DNA from: Gammaproteobacteria bacterium
Lineage (GTDB): Bacteria; Pseudomonadota; Gammaproteobacteria; Natronospirales; REEB76
Length of the DNA stretch: 64,000 bases
Assembly: GCA_028870845.1 (NCBI GenBank)
Contig: JAGWOR010000003.1
Coordinates: 1 to 64,000 of the forward strand
Direction: 5' to 3'
Shown here: positions 41,186-51,586 of the stretch, piece after piece
Layout: every line of letters begins with the position of its first letter
Position numbering within the stretch: position 1 is the stretch's first letter
Made by a program: the position numbers and the translations under genes
Notes under the pieces: generated by a model
What the model saw: only the letters and a program-made list of their open reading frames with translations
Told to the model about the DNA's origin: nothing
Database searches by the model: none

Positions 41186-43678
41186 TTAACCGGTACGCTT
41201 GACGTTGTTGCGGCTCATACGTATGGCGCTTGCGAACTCCATACCGGTCTGGAACCTGGCCTCCGAATCTTTCTGTAAGGCGCGTTCCACCACCTCTTTG
41301 AGGCGCACCGGGATATCCGGCCGCAGGAATGTCACGTCAGGAGGTGCGGCATTGGAAATCTTGAACATCAGTCCGGTCAGGGATGGCGCATCAAATGGCA
41401 ATTCGCCACGCAGCAGCTGATAGAGAGTCACGCCAAGGGAATACAGGTCGCTGCGTCCGTCCACTTTTTTGCCGGCCACCTGTTCCGGCGACATGTAGGA
41501 CGGGCTGCCCAAAATGGTTCCGGAACGCGTGCGCGCAGCGTTGATGAGGGAGGCCACGCCGAAATCAGTGATTTTGAGCTGACCGGTCCTGCGGTCATAC
41601 ATGATATTCGCGGGCTTGATGTCGCGATGCACCACCTGGCGGCTGTGGGCGTATTCCAGGGCTTCCGCGATCTTCACGGTCACGGCCATGACTTCTTCCA
41701 CAGGCAATAGATTTCCAGTGGTTGTGTAGTGCTCCAGCGATTCACCAGTCAGGTAATCCATGGCTATGTATGCCAACTCCTGGTCCTCGCCCACGTCATA
41801 GATGGTGACGATGTTCGGGTGGTTGAGCCGCCCCGCGGTCTCCGCCTCGCGGAAAAAACGCTGCGAAACCTGCTGCTGGAGCTCGCCCTGGAATTCATCC
41901 TTGATGGACAGGGTCTTGATGGCAACGGTACGGTTGATTTTCTGGTCCCTGCCCAGATACACCACGCTCATGGCGCCGCGTCCCAGTTCCCGAAGCAGTT
42001 CATAACGACCCAATACGGGTTTTTGCAGCCCGTTTTCCGGCAATGAAATCTGCGATCCGCGGCGCCGGGTGATGGTCGTCTGGCCGTCCAGGGCCTGTAA
42101 TTTCAGCAGGCGGTCTTCCACATCGCCGAAGCCCGGCACCAAGCGTTTCATTTCGGTATACACCTCGATGGCAGATGCGTAGCGCCGGTGCCGTTCGTGT
42201 TCGTGGCCCAACTGCAGAAGATTTTTGTACAAATCGCCGGACGGCGTGCACTTGACGTATTGCGCCAGCGCCTCGTCGAAGCGACCCAGCGCCTGATAGG
42301 CCAAGGCCAGTTGCCGGCTGGTCTCGGAAAATTCCTCCCGCGAAACTCCATGACGGTCAATTAGATAACGCTCGGCAAGTATCAACGCGTGACCGGCAAT
42401 CAGAAACAGCGCCGGCAGGGTCAAGGGCAGCCATAGCCCGCGGGCAATCAGCGGAATAAACTCGCCGTTTACCAGCGCCACCAGCAGCAGCACACTGGCG
42501 GCGGCCCCCAGCCAGACACGCATGCGTGGGACCGCCAGCAACAAATAAGCCCCCAGGAGCAGCACCAGCAACGCGCGCAGCCACCAAGCCCAAAATGGCG
42601 TGGCTATGAGGTCGCCGTTGAGGATACTTGAAACCATACCGGCTGCATCCAGTGTCCGCGCTTTTGCGATGCCGGTGGTCAACCCCACGATTACAGCCTT
42701 GCCGGTGAGGTTTTCACCTGGAACCCTGTCTACGAGCACGTCATCCACCGGATATACGGGAATGGCATCGTGATTGCGTCCGACCGCGTATCTGCGCGGT
42801 CGCACCTGCATATACTGGTCCGTGAACAGATAATCATCCCCCAGGCGGATACCGCCGGTAGCCTGCGGAATGATGTCACTGCGTTTCAGTCCCAGATCAC
42901 GCGCCGCCACCAACAAAGCGAAACTGGGAAACAGCTGGCTGCCTTCACTGACGATCAACGATTCGGCGCCATTCGCGGAAGCTGACGGCAGAAAGCCGAT
43001 GCCCTGGGCCGCCTGCCCAAGACTGGCGAGTGGTGCGCGCATCCGCACCCGAACAGGATTGAAAAAAATATTGGCAATGCTGGTCTGATCCGGCTGCGCC
43101 AAGTTCATCTTGAATACCAGCCACGCCGGCAGCACGTCGGCCTCGGAGCTGGTGCCGGCGCCACCGCCAGCGGACAAGATCACATTCCCGGCATTGCGGA
43201 TGCTGTCCGCGAAAGCCGCGTCCGTTGCCAGCGAAGTCTGAGATTGGGTGAGCAATGCCTTGGCTTCGGAATCCCTGGTGAGCGCGCGCAGCATGGAAAG
43301 GCGTTGCAAGTAATCCAAGGCGGTGGAATTCTGTGGGTTGTCGAACGACGGCACGAAGGCAATGACACGGGCCTTGTCGGCAGCCAGCCGTGCAGTCAAA
43401 TCCGCCAGCAGATTGCGCTGCCAGGGCCAGGCGCCGTGTTTATCCAGGGCGACGGCATCGATTCCCACCACTGCCACGTCGGCATTTGGAGTATGCGGCG
43501 GCATCAGCCACATGCCTGCTTCGTAGGTCGACTGTTCCAGTCCCTGACCGGACCGCATAACGGCCGCAGCCGCCAGCAACAGCGTGATCAGAATGCCGAC
43601 TAGCCACGTTATCCGGGTACGTGCCACGTTATACCTGCATAGAAAACTGGCCGCGGGCCCCGCCGCCGGCAGCGACAT
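41186..43678 (-). CDS. CHASE2 sensor - TPR - Ser/Thr protein kinase
   Basis: 830 aa. An N-terminal span (about 22-42) leads a periplasmic CHASE2 domain (about 50-360). Three closely spaced spans (about 365-440) and a TPR-like stretch (about 445-530) follow, then a Hanks-type kinase domain (about 555-825). Kinase motifs are GRGAMSVVYLG (P-loop), VAIKTL (Lys), HRDIKPANIM and DFGVA, so it looks active. It probably senses a small ligand outside and phosphorylates intracellular Ser/Thr targets. The kinase lies at the C-terminus; many CHASE2 kinases have it N-terminal. No paired phosphatase is nearby. Confidence 0.88.
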   Translation of the reverse strand: MSLPAAGPAASFLCRYNVARTRITWLVGILITLLLAAAAVMRSGQGLEQSTYEAGMWLMPPHTPNADVAVVGIDAVALDKHGAWPWQRNLLADLTARLAADKARVIAFVPSFDNPQNSTALDYLQRLSMLRALTRDSEAKALLTQSQTSLATDAAFADSIRNAGNVILSAGGGAGTSSEADVLPAWLVFKMNLAQPDQTSIANIFFNPVRVRMRAPLASLGQAAQGIGFLPSASANGAESLIVSEGSQLFPSFALLVAARDLGLKRSDIIPQATGGIRLGDDYLFTDQYMQVRPRRYAVGRNHDAIPVYPVDDVLVDRVPGENLTGKAVIVGLTTGIAKARTLDAAGMVSSILNGDLIATPFWAWWLRALLVLLLGAYLLLAVPRMRVWLGAAASVLLLVALVNGEFIPLIARGLWLPLTLPALFLIAGHALILAERYLIDRHGVSREEFSETSRQLALAYQALGRFDEALAQYVKCTPSGDLYKNLLQLGHEHERHRRYASAIEVYTEMKRLVPGFGDVEDRLLKLQALDGQTTITRRRGSQISLPENGLQKPVLGRYELLRELGRGAMSVVYLGRDQKINRTVAIKTLSIKDEFQGELQQQVSQRFFREAETAGRLNHPNIVTIYDVGEDQELAYIAMDYLTGESLEHYTTTGNLLPVEEVMAVTVKIAEALEYAHSRQVVHRDIKPANIMYDRRTGQLKITDFGVASLINAARTRSGTILGSPSYMSPEQVAGKKVDGRSDLYSLGVTLYQLLRGELPFDAPSLTGLMFKISNAAPPDVTFLRPDIPVRLKEVVERALQKDSEARFQTGMEFASAIRMSRNNVKRTG

Positions 43679-43744
43679 GATGGATCATATTATATGTTAA
43701 CTACTGACGGGAACCCGTCTTCCAAACATGGCGCCGTCAGGCTA

Positions 43745-44188
43745 TCAACGCCGGGCTTCGGCGCGTTTTTTGAGGGCCCGATTGAATTCCGCGAATTCAT
43801 CCTCGCTTGGCAGTGAAAACCAGCGTTGCAATAAAAACGCGAGGGTCCCGCCGATTTCCTCGGATTGGCGGATGCGGGTATGGCCGCCGAACAGGTATTC
43901 CAGCATGAAGCCGTGTTCACGGTCGAACAATCCCGGCACCAGCGTCTGTTCCAGCCAGCGAAACACTGTAGGCGGCGTCACCTGTAACACCTCCGGACTG
44001 CATACCCGCAGGTTGCCGTCAGCGGATTTTTGCACGATCTGCAACTTAGAACCCGGTACTGCTATGCCTTCAATGGTAATCAGGTAGCTGCTCCACTTTG
44101 GATAGCTGCTGAAATCCATGAGCACATCCCAGACGGTTTCCGGAGGTGCAAGAATGTCGATACTCGCCTTGACGCTGCGTTTCATCAT
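43745..44188 (-). CDS. SRPBCC family protein (polyketide cyclase/START-like fold)
   Basis: 147 aa starting at the ATG (44186-44188) in a four-base overlap with the upstream gene. It has the SRPBCC pattern VWDVLMDFSSYPKWSSYL with a hydrophobic ligand pocket. The C-terminus reads RGW-like WFSLPSEDEFAEFNRALK. Such proteins bind lipids or aromatic ligands; the ligand is unknown. It is translationally coupled to two small membrane protein genes upstream. Confidence 0.8.
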   Translation of the reverse strand: MMKRSVKASIDILAPPETVWDVLMDFSSYPKWSSYLITIEGIAVPGSKLQIVQKSADGNLRVCSPEVLQVTPPTVFRWLEQTLVPGLFDREHGFMLEYLFGGHTRIRQSEEIGGTLAFLLQRWFSLPSEDEFAEFNRALKKRAEARR

Positions 44189-44625
44189 TTGCGTGCATCC
44201 ATGTGAGGCTGCATGAGGCAGCTTATCCAATTCCGCAGATTGCGCCCTGCATTCACCGCCAGTACCAGGGCAAAACCGGCGAAATTGTCAAAATTGCCGC
44301 TGATACCGGTTACTGCCATCACCACGATGGTCAGCACAACCGGCACCCCCAGATTGAACCATACCGCAGCTGATCTGGCCGGGTATGCATGCGCCGGCTC
44401 CAACTCCATGCGCCGCGGGGCCAGTGCGATGAAGACCGCGGCAAGCAACGGCACGAATGCCAGCAATAACAGTATTGCCGGGTTTGCGTGGACCCTGGGC
44501 AGCCACCAGCGGGCCTGCAGAATCACCAACGCCGTGCCCATGATTCCCAACACAGCTGCCAGCAGTTCCAGTCTCACGGCAGAGATTTGCACGCCGGATT
44601 TGCCGGCTGCAGATCGCGCGTTCAT
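44185..44625 (-). CDS. Small membrane protein, unknown function
   Basis: 146 aa with four or so hydrophobic segments (about 17-38, 50-70, 88-110, 115-130). No known domain is recognised. It starts at ATG 44623-44625, overlapping the previous gene's stop as ATGA, and its own stop overlaps the SRPBCC start. The three genes form a tight unit. Confidence 0.65.
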   Translation of the reverse strand: MNARSAAGKSGVQISAVRLELLAAVLGIMGTALVILQARWWLPRVHANPAILLLLAFVPLLAAVFIALAPRRMELEPAHAYPARSAAVWFNLGVPVVLTIVVMAVTGISGNFDNFAGFALVLAVNAGRNLRNWISCLMQPHMDARK

Positions 44626-44969
44626 AAGTGAAAGTAGCCGTAGCCAAGGAGTGCCAGTGCTACGAGTGCAAACCCCGCATGCAGCACCACCACCGGCCCC
44701 GGCAGCGGCTGGCGGCCGGCGCGGAACCCGAACAGCAGCAGCCCACCGGTGGCGGTGAGCAGCAACACAACGGTGGCGGCATTCACCGGCATGTTGTGTG
44801 GGTAGTGCAAATCATGCGCCACCAGCAGCGCCACCAACGTGATGCCGGCGATGCCATGCAGGCTGCTGACTATCAGGGGCAGCTTGCGGCCGCGCATTCC
44901 CAAAGTCGCGAACAGCAGCCCAGCGAGCATCACCAGGATCAGGAGGAGCAACAACGCTGCAAGCATCAT
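44622..44969 (-). CDS. Small membrane protein, unknown function
   Basis: About 115 aa from the ATG at 44967-44969; an in-frame TTG at 45020 gives 17 more residues. Four hydrophobic segments (about 1-20, 30-48, 58-76, 88-108) are connected by short loops with basic residues. No domain is recognised. It leads the three-gene unit with the SRPBCC protein. Confidence 0.6.
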   Translation of the reverse strand: MMLAALLLLLILVMLAGLLFATLGMRGRKLPLIVSSLHGIAGITLVALLVAHDLHYPHNMPVNAATVVLLLTATGGLLLFGFRAGRQPLPGPVVVLHAGFALVALALLGYGYFHL

Positions 44970-45026
44970 GCAGACACCATCGAGGTGCGCCCATGATAGC
45001 GGCCCGTTTTCTGGCTGCAAACCGTT

Positions 45027-46301
45027 TCAGGTGCCTTTTTTAAAGACCACGCGCCAGACACGTCCATGCTGACTGTCACCTATATAGAGTGCGCCCCCGG
45101 GACCCTCGGCCAATCCCATGGGACGGAAACGCGCGCTGCGGGGTGACGGGATGATTTTTTCGCCGGCGAAACCGTCCGCGAACACCTGATATCCGCCGGC
45201 CGGCCGTGCGCCCGTGAACGGCACGAACACCACCTTGTACCCGGCTTGCGGCAGCGGCGCCCGGTTCCAGGAGCCATGGAAACTCACGAATGCACCGTTG
45301 CGATATGCCGCGGGAAACGCATCGCCGTTGTAGAACAACACTGCCTCCGGCGCCCAATGCCCTGGAAACGCCAGAATCGGCTGGCCATAACGGGCGCAAT
45401 CGCCGGTTTCTTTGCCATCGCCGCCGTATTCCGGCTCCAGCAACAGTTTTTTCTGCAGCTGGTCGTAGTAACAGTAGGGCCAGCCGAAATTCTCACCGCG
45501 CTTCACCAGCATGAATTCTTCCGCCGGCAATTCAGCGCTCTGCGCTTCGCTGTAGAGTTTCGGCCAGTTGCCGTACAGCTGGTCGCGGCCCATCTGCAAT
45601 GCATACAGGAAACCGGCCTGTTTGTTCCAGGTGATGGCCACCGCATTGCGGATGCCGGTGGCATAACGGCCGCCGTCCTTGCCGAACACCTGGTTGAGCT
45701 TGTCCGCATCGAACTCCCAGATACCGCCGTGCTGGGCCAGCAGCGGACAGGGATTGATGCCAGGAGATCCCGCCACCCGGTCCTGATGCTGGCAGGCGTT
45801 GGAGGGCGCACCCACGTTCACGAACAGGTGGCCGCTTTGGTCGAAAGCCATGGTTTTGGCGGAATGCTCGTGCTGTACCGGGAAACCACTGACCACCACC
45901 TGGGGCTTCGGATCCGGCAGCAGCCGGCCAGGCACCAGCTTGTACCGCAGAATTTCGGTATCACTGGCAAAGTACAGGTAGCCATCGTGAATGCCGATGC
46001 CGGTGCCCACATCGGCGCCGAAATATTTAATCACGTCCGCGTGGCCCTTATGCTTGGTGTCGCGCAGTGCCGCGATGCCACTTCCGTCATGCAGCGACTG
46101 CAGGGCCACGTATACATCGCCATTACTGTTGACCGCCAGATGCCGGGCCACGCCCAGATTATCGGCGAATACCGTGGCACAGAAACCCGCCGGCAAATGG
46201 ATGCCGCCGTTGCCGGCATCGCATGTGGCAGCAACAGCCGCATGTGGCCAACAAAAATTCAAGGCCACCAGCATCAATGTGCTCAACCAAATAGTGCGCA
46301 T
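45027..46301 (-). CDS. Secreted PQQ-dependent sugar dehydrogenase-like (sorbosone dehydrogenase family)
   Basis: 424 aa with a signal peptide (about 1-24) and a six-bladed propeller: GVARHLAVNSNGDVYVAL, GNGVGAPSN-like, GIRNAVAITWN and SRNRAPLPQAGYKVVFVPF. It matches the glucose/sorbosone dehydrogenase (GSDH) fold. A PQQ-ligand pattern was not checked in detail, so the cofactor is inferred from the family. It is probably periplasmic. It ends about 50 bases before the small membrane gene start, on the same strand. Confidence 0.82.
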   Translation of the reverse strand: MRTIWLSTLMLVALNFCWPHAAVAATCDAGNGGIHLPAGFCATVFADNLGVARHLAVNSNGDVYVALQSLHDGSGIAALRDTKHKGHADVIKYFGADVGTGIGIHDGYLYFASDTEILRYKLVPGRLLPDPKPQVVVSGFPVQHEHSAKTMAFDQSGHLFVNVGAPSNACQHQDRVAGSPGINPCPLLAQHGGIWEFDADKLNQVFGKDGGRYATGIRNAVAITWNKQAGFLYALQMGRDQLYGNWPKLYSEAQSAELPAEEFMLVKRGENFGWPYCYYDQLQKKLLLEPEYGGDGKETGDCARYGQPILAFPGHWAPEAVLFYNGDAFPAAYRNGAFVSFHGSWNRAPLPQAGYKVVFVPFTGARPAGGYQVFADGFAGEKIIPSPRSARFRPMGLAEGPGGALYIGDSQHGRVWRVVFKKGT

Positions 46302-46384
46302 GGATCACCTGTTAATTAATGATTCAGCTATAAGGTTTGGCTAATCTACAGCTCGTCACAGCCGACACAAACTGAATCTGGAAA

Positions 46385-46960
46385 TCACTGGATGGTGAAC
46401 GATACCAGAGTGGATCGAAGTTCCGCTGGTGAGAGCTCAGCTGGCTTAAAGCTGGTCGACATGCAATTGGTGATGTCCGGGTCTTGCAACGAAGTGCTGT
46501 TATAGCAAACGATTCCGCCCACGACTTCGTAATTACCTGTTGGCACCAGTTGGTTATTAGAGTCAAGCTGATCCCACCCAATAGTGAAATTTGCTGAACC
46601 AGGCGCGAAGTTTTGCAGTGATACGCCAACTATATTGCAATGATACCCAGATGATGCCCACAAGAGATTGGCGACCGGTGTTGAGGTCCCCGCCTTGACC
46701 ACCACGAAGGCAGCTTGGTTGATGCATGTTTGCATGTATAACGGCTGGTTAGTACTCGTGCGGTTGCGCACCGTAAGCACAAACTGAATGGCTTCACTCT
46801 GTGAAAACGTTGTGGCGGGATTGCCGTTGGCATCCTCCACAGCAAGGGTGGTGACAAAGGCCGGTGATGTGGAGCTGCTGCTACTGTTCTGGCACTGGCT
46901 GTTGCCCAGCAGCAGAATGGCGGCAAGAACCAGCGCTGCCACACGCATGAGCTTGCCCAT
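46385..46960 (-). CDS. BsuPI-domain secreted protein, paralogue 1
   Basis: 191 aa. A signal peptide (about 1-20) ends at NSQCQN; this is not a canonical lipobox because Gln precedes Cys. A Ser-run and a BsuPI/intracellular proteinase inhibitor-like domain follow: FVTTLAVEDANGNPATTF, LTVRNRTS-NQPLYM, WDQLDSNNQLVPTGNYEVVGGI. It ends in VSFTIQ. It lies next to a clear paralogue (47044-47646) on the same strand, with the same QCQN junction. Confidence 0.78.
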   Translation of the reverse strand: MGKLMRVAALVLAAILLLGNSQCQNSSSSSTSPAFVTTLAVEDANGNPATTFSQSEAIQFVLTVRNRTSTNQPLYMQTCINQAAFVVVKAGTSTPVANLLWASSGYHCNIVGVSLQNFAPGSANFTIGWDQLDSNNQLVPTGNYEVVGGIVCYNSTSLQDPDITNCMSTSFKPAELSPAELRSTLVSFTIQ

Positions 46961-47043
46961 AAAGCACCCCCTCGATGCAGATAAAGGCTATTACTAACAG
47001 TATAGTACGGATAACCGGGTGGGGGATGTCCGGGGAGATCAGC

Positions 47044-47646
47044 TTACTGAATGGTGAACGGCTCCAGGGTGGAGACGAAGACAGTCGGCACCAGTTGGTC
47101 TGAACTCAGGCTGCCGGCGGGCATGCAGTTGGTGGCCGAGGTTGAACTGGAGGAACTGGAAGAACTGCTGGAGCTGCTGTTGTTGCAGGTCAGTCCGCCG
47201 ATCACCTCATAGGATCCCGTGGGTACCTGCTGGCCGCTGTCATTCGACTGGTTCCAGGTGACGGTGAACGTCTGGGTCTGGCCGGCATTGATGGTGAGAG
47301 TGGTTGTGTTTTGGGAAAACTGCTGCTGGTTTACCGACCAGGTCCAGACTTCGTTGGCGGTGCCGCTCTGCACCACTTCGAAGTTGTATTGCTGTCCCGT
47401 GCTGAAGGAAATCGTCTGGTTTGATGTGCTGCGGTTGCGTACGCTCAACACGAATTGAATGTTTGTGGCCGACAAGAAAGTGCTGGTGGGATTGCCGTTG
47501 GCATCCTCCACCGCCACGGATGTGACAAACACCGGCCCGTCGGAACCAATGCCATTGGTGGTGCTGGTGTTTTGGCACTGGGTAGCGCCCAACAGCAGCC
47601 AGGTGCAGACACCGATGCCGGTAACGCGCGTGAACAGCTTCAACAT
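47044..47646 (-). CDS. BsuPI-domain secreted protein, paralogue 2
   Basis: 200 aa from the ATG at 47644-47646; the frame extends to 47688 without support. Signal peptide, QCQN junction and BsuPI domain match paralogue 1. A run of about twelve serines (NNSSSSSSSSSSSSTSATNC) interrupts the region where paralogue 1 has STSLQDPDITNC. Both end in FTIQ. The Ser-run is coded by mixed codons, so it is not a simple DNA slippage tract. A perfect -10 TATAAT lies upstream at 47691-47696 on the minus strand. Confidence 0.8.
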   Translation of the reverse strand: MLKLFTRVTGIGVCTWLLLGATQCQNTSTTNGIGSDGPVFVTSVAVEDANGNPTSTFLSATNIQFVLSVRNRSTSNQTISFSTGQQYNFEVVQSGTANEVWTWSVNQQQFSQNTTTLTINAGQTQTFTVTWNQSNDSGQQVPTGSYEVIGGLTCNNSSSSSSSSSSSSTSATNCMPAGSLSSDQLVPTVFVSTLEPFTIQ

Positions 47647-47802
47647 GGAATGTGGTCCTGCACGCCGGTGCATGCCGGCATAATGCACAGATTATAAACC
47701 TCCGGTTTGCGCTCCGATGTGCCGCCGGATACGCAAAATCCGTTATTTGACAAGCCATTCCACACGATCCGGTAAGATGGGCAGCCAGGGAGACGCCTTG
47801 CC

Positions 47803-49827
47803 ATGGAATACACCACCCTACGTTCCATTCTGATCCTGCTGGCTGTTGCGGTGCTGGTGGTGGCGGCGCTTAAACGCGTGAAGCTGCCCACCATCATCGC
47901 CTACCTGGCCACGGGTTTTTTGGTTGGGCCCCACGGTCTTGGCTGGATCTCAGATACCGCAAACACCCGGGCGCTGGCGGAATTCGGCGTGGTGTTCCTG
48001 CTGTTTACCCTGGGCCTGGAATTCTCCCTGCCGCGGCTCATCGTCATGCGCAAGGCGGTGTTCGTGCTGGGCGGGCTGCAGGTATTGCTCACCACCGCCG
48101 GTACCGCGCTCATCGCCTGGCTGTTCGGTGCCCGCTTGCCAATGGCAATCGTAATCGGCGGTGCCTTTGCCCTGTCTTCCACCGCCATTGTGGTGAAACA
48201 GCTGGCCGAACAGAACGAAATCAACCTGCAGCACGGAAGACTGGCCATTGCTGTACTGCTGTTCCAGGACCTGGCGGTCATTCCCTTCCTGATCCTGATT
48301 CCGGGCCTGGCCCATGGAATCGACACGCACTTCGCCACCCAATTGGTGTGGGCCTTCGCCAAGGGCATGCTGGCGGTGATCATTATCCTGGCTTTCGGCC
48401 GTTGGCTGTTGCGGCCCTTGTTCCACCAGATTGCCACTACCCGTTCCGCGGAACTGTTCACCCTGGCGGTGCTGCTGTTCACGCTGGCGGCCGCCTGGAG
48501 CACGGCGGCACTGGGGTTGTCACTGGCACTGGGGGCTTTCCTGGCGGGAATGATGCTGGCCGAGACCGAGTACCGTCACCAGGTGGAAGCCGACATCCGC
48601 CCGTTCCGCGATATCCTGCTGGGCTTGTTTTTCGTCACCGTCGGCATGCTGCTCAATCCCCAAACCATGATGAACCATGGCTGGTTGCTGATCGCAAGCG
48701 TGATTGCACTGATGCTGTTCAAGACCGTCTTGGTCACGCTGCTGGCGTGCTTTCTGGGCAGCGACCGTGCAAGCGCGCTGCGCACCGGCATGGCACTTAA
48801 CCAGGGCGGCGAATTCGGTTTTGCCTTGCTGGCGCTGGGGCTGTCGCAAGGCGTGATCCGCCCGGCGCACGCGGAATTCGGTTTGGCGGTGATCGTGATC
48901 AGCATGCTGGCAAGTCCCTTGTGCCTGCGCTATAGCGGTGTTTTGGCTGCGCGCCTGTTTCCCCGGGATGAATCCGCGTCCGAACATGACCGGCTGCAGC
49001 ACGATATCGGCCAGCAGCAGTTGCAGTTGGAAAACCATGTACTGCTCATCGGCTATGGACGCGTCGGGCAGAACGTGGCGCGCTTCCTGGAGCCCGCGGG
49101 TTTCCAGTTCGTGGCCCTGGATCTGGACCCGGTGCGAGTCAAACATGCCCGTGAAGCCGGCGACCCGGTGTATTACGGCGACGGCACCAATCCGGCGGTG
49201 CTCAAGGCCGCAGGCTTGGAACACGCACGCATCGTGGTGATCACTTACTTCAGCATCCCGGTGGCATTGAAAATACTCGCACACGTGAAAAAGATGCGGC
49301 CCGACATTCCGGTGCTGGTTCGTACCCGCGACGATGCGGAACTGGAAAAGCTCATGCAGGCGGGCGCCACCGAAGTGATTCCCGAGACCATGGAATCGAG
49401 CCTGATGGTGGCTTCACACCTGTTGCACCTGCTGGGTATGCCCATGCGCGAGATCCTGCACAAAGTCCAGGAGGTACGCAGCCACCGTTACAGCCTGCTG
49501 CGCAGCGTATTTCGCGGACAGGATGCCCTGCCCATCGACCCCAGCCATGCATTCCGCGAACAGTTGTTCACCATCACGCTCACTCCCGGCGCTTATGCCA
49601 TCGGTAAAAGCATCGGCGAACTGAACCTCAGAGCCGCCAAAGTGGTGGTGACGGCATTGCGGCGCGAAGGCGTGGTCGGGCGCCAGCCGCCTGCGGATAC
49701 CGTTCTCAAGGAGGAGGACGTGATGGTACTCTGGGGCCGGCCCGAGGACCTGGAAAACGCCGAGGAAATCCTGTTGCGCGGCGCGGGCTCCAAACCACGT
49801 GCCTTGAAAGACAAAGAAACGGCATGA
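47803..49827 (+). CDS. Kef-type K+/H+ antiporter with RCK (TrkA) domains
   Basis: 674 aa. Twelve or so membrane spans (about 1-390) form a CPA2 exchanger core. The cytoplasmic part has a TrkA_N RCK domain with [12 protein letters not shown] (GxGxxG) at about 410 and a TrkA_C domain (about 570-660). It is a KefB/KefC/YbaL-like potassium-proton antiporter gated by nucleotide. The exact subfamily is not fixed. It overlaps purT by four bases. Confidence 0.9.
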   Translation: MEYTTLRSILILLAVAVLVVAALKRVKLPTIIAYLATGFLVGPHGLGWISDTANTRALAEFGVVFLLFTLGLEFSLPRLIVMRKAVFVLGGLQVLLTTAGTALIAWLFGARLPMAIVIGGAFALSSTAIVVKQLAEQNEINLQHGRLAIAVLLFQDLAVIPFLILIPGLAHGIDTHFATQLVWAFAKGMLAVIIILAFGRWLLRPLFHQIATTRSAELFTLAVLLFTLAAAWSTAALGLSLALGAFLAGMMLAETEYRHQVEADIRPFRDILLGLFFVTVGMLLNPQTMMNHGWLLIASVIALMLFKTVLVTLLACFLGSDRASALRTGMALNQGGEFGFALLALGLSQGVIRPAHAEFGLAVIVISMLASPLCLRYSGVLAARLFPRDESASEHDRLQHDIGQQQLQLENHVLLIGYGRVGQNVARFLEPAGFQFVALDLDPVRVKHAREAGDPVYYGDGTNPAVLKAAGLEHARIVVITYFSIPVALKILAHVKKMRPDIPVLVRTRDDAELEKLMQAGATEVIPETMESSLMVASHLLHLLGMPMREILHKVQEVRSHRYSLLRSVFRGQDALPIDPSHAFREQLFTITLTPGAYAIGKSIGELNLRAAKVVVTALRREGVVGRQPPADTVLKEEDVMVLWGRPEDLENAEEILLRGAGSKPRALKDKETA

Positions 49828-51005
49828 TCGATATCGGTACACCACTTACAGCCAATGCCACTCGCCTGCTGCTGCTGGGTTCGGGCGAACTCGGCAAGGA
49901 AGTGGCCATCGAGGCCCAGCGCCTGGGCCTGGAAGTCATCGCCGTTGACCGCTACGCGCATGCGCCTGCCATGCAGGTAGCGCACCGCGCGCATGTCATC
50001 AACATGCTGGATGGCGGCGAGTTGCGGCGCGTGGTGGAATTGGAGAAGCCCCAATACATCGTGCCCGAACTGGAGGCCATCGCCACCCCCAGCTTGCTGG
50101 AACTGGAAAAACAAGGCTGGAACGTGATCCCAACGGCGCGCGCCACGCGCCTCACCATGGACCGGGAGGGCATCCGGCGTCTGGCGGCCGAGGAACTGAA
50201 GCTCAAGACTTCGCCTTACCGGTTTGCGGGAAATTTTGCTGAATTTGAAACCGCCATCGGCCAGATTGGCCTGCCTTGCGTGGTCAAACCGGTGATGAGC
50301 TCGTCAGGCAAAGGCCAGAGCGTGATTGAGCACGAAACAGGCATGGCGGAAGCCTGGAAGTATGCCCAGGAAGGTGGTCGCAGCGGCCAGGGACGCGTGA
50401 TCGTGGAGGGCTTCGTGGATTTTGACTACGAAATCACCCTGCTGACGGTGCGCCACGCGGGCGGCACCAGTTTCTGCGAACCCATCGGCCACCGCCAGGA
50501 ACAGGGCGATTACCGTGAATCCTGGCAGCCACAGCCGATGGCGCCGAAGGCGCTGGCCGATGCCCGGCGTATCGCCGCGGCCGTGACCGGCAATCTCGGC
50601 GGCCGCGGGATTTTCGGCGTGGAACTGTTCGTCAAAGGCGAGACGGTCTGGTTCAGCGAGGTCTCGCCGCGCCCGCACGATACCGGAATGGTGACGCTGA
50701 TCTCCCAGGATCTGTCCGAATTCGCACTGCACGTACGCGCGATACTCGGTCTGCCGATTCCCGTGATCCGCCAGTTCGGCGCCTCGGCATCCGCGGTCAT
50801 CCTGCCGCATGGTGATTCCGATGGCCCACGGTTTGGCAATCTGGATGGGGCATTGGCGGAACCGGACACCATGCTGCGGCTGTTCGGCAAGCCGCAGATC
50901 CGCGGCCATCGGCGCATGGGCGTGGCCCTGGCGCGCGCCGACAGCATAGAGTCGGCCCGCGAAAAAGCCCGGCGCGTGTCCGCGGCAATCAAAGTCAGCT
51001 TGTAA
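49824..51005 (+). CDS. purT: Phosphoribosylglycinamide formyltransferase 2 (PurT)
   Basis: 393 aa ATP-grasp enzyme. It uses formate and ATP to formylate GAR in purine synthesis. It has [32 protein letters not shown] and [12 protein letters not shown] (ATP-binding loop), then [17 protein letters not shown] with metal-binding Glu. It is translated from the ATGA overlap with the Kef antiporter gene. yajQ follows 95 bases downstream. Confidence 0.97.
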   Translation: MIDIGTPLTANATRLLLLGSGELGKEVAIEAQRLGLEVIAVDRYAHAPAMQVAHRAHVINMLDGGELRRVVELEKPQYIVPELEAIATPSLLELEKQGWNVIPTARATRLTMDREGIRRLAAEELKLKTSPYRFAGNFAEFETAIGQIGLPCVVKPVMSSSGKGQSVIEHETGMAEAWKYAQEGGRSGQGRVIVEGFVDFDYEITLLTVRHAGGTSFCEPIGHRQEQGDYRESWQPQPMAPKALADARRIAAAVTGNLGGRGIFGVELFVKGETVWFSEVSPRPHDTGMVTLISQDLSEFALHVRAILGLPIPVIRQFGASASAVILPHGDSDGPRFGNLDGALAEPDTMLRLFGKPQIRGHRRMGVALARADSIESAREKARRVSAAIKVSL

Positions 51006-51100
51006 TGTGAATCAACGTGCTCACGCGGTACCTGCCGGTACGCAGTTGTTGCCGGGTCTAATCCTGCAAACCTCAAACCGATAACACGCAAGGAGCTTCC

Positions 51101-51586
51101 ATGCCCTCATTCGACATCGTTTCCAAAGTTGACCCGGCAGAACTGGCCAATGCCGTGGATCAGGTAAGCCGCGAAATCGGTACGCGCTATGATTTCAAGG
51201 GCACCAGCGCCAACATCGAGCGTACTGAAAACCTGCTGACGCTGTATGCCGACAGTGAATTCCAGCTCAAGCAGGTTCAGGACATCCTGTATCAGCGGGC
51301 TGCGAAACGTGGCATCGACGTGGCCAGCTTCGATCCCCAGAAAATCGAGACCATCGGCGGCGACCGGGCCAAACAGGTGATCAACGTGAAACAGGGGATT
51401 GACCGGGAACTGGCAAAAAAAATCGTCAGGCTCGTCAAAGACAGTGCGCTCAAGGTGCAAGCTGCAGTCCAGGGCGAAGAGCTGCGTATCACCGGCAAGA
51501 AGCGCGATGACCTGCAGGCAGTAATCGCACTGTTGCGCTCAGCCAAGCTGGAACAGCCGCTGCAGTTCGTGAATTTCCGCGACTAG
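51101..51586 (+). CDS. yajQ: YajQ family cyclic-di-GMP-binding protein
   Basis: 161 aa, standard length. It starts MPSFDIVSKVDPAELANAVDQ and has RYDFKGTSA, the ISVI-like INVKQGIDRE and LRITGKKRDDLQAVI. YajQ proteins bind cyclic-di-GMP or nucleic acids in other gammaproteobacteria. Its end overlaps the GST gene on the other strand by four bases. AAGGAG lies upstream of the ATG. Confidence 0.95.
   Translation: MPSFDIVSKVDPAELANAVDQVSREIGTRYDFKGTSANIERTENLLTLYADSEFQLKQVQDILYQRAAKRGIDVASFDPQKIETIGGDRAKQVINVKQGIDRELAKKIVRLVKDSALKVQAAVQGEELRITGKKRDDLQAVIALLRSAKLEQPLQFVNFRD

Noticed and set aside
47108-47200. Serine-run region as a DNA microsatellite
   Set aside because: The serines use several codons, so it is a protein-level low-complexity linker rather than a slipping DNA repeat.
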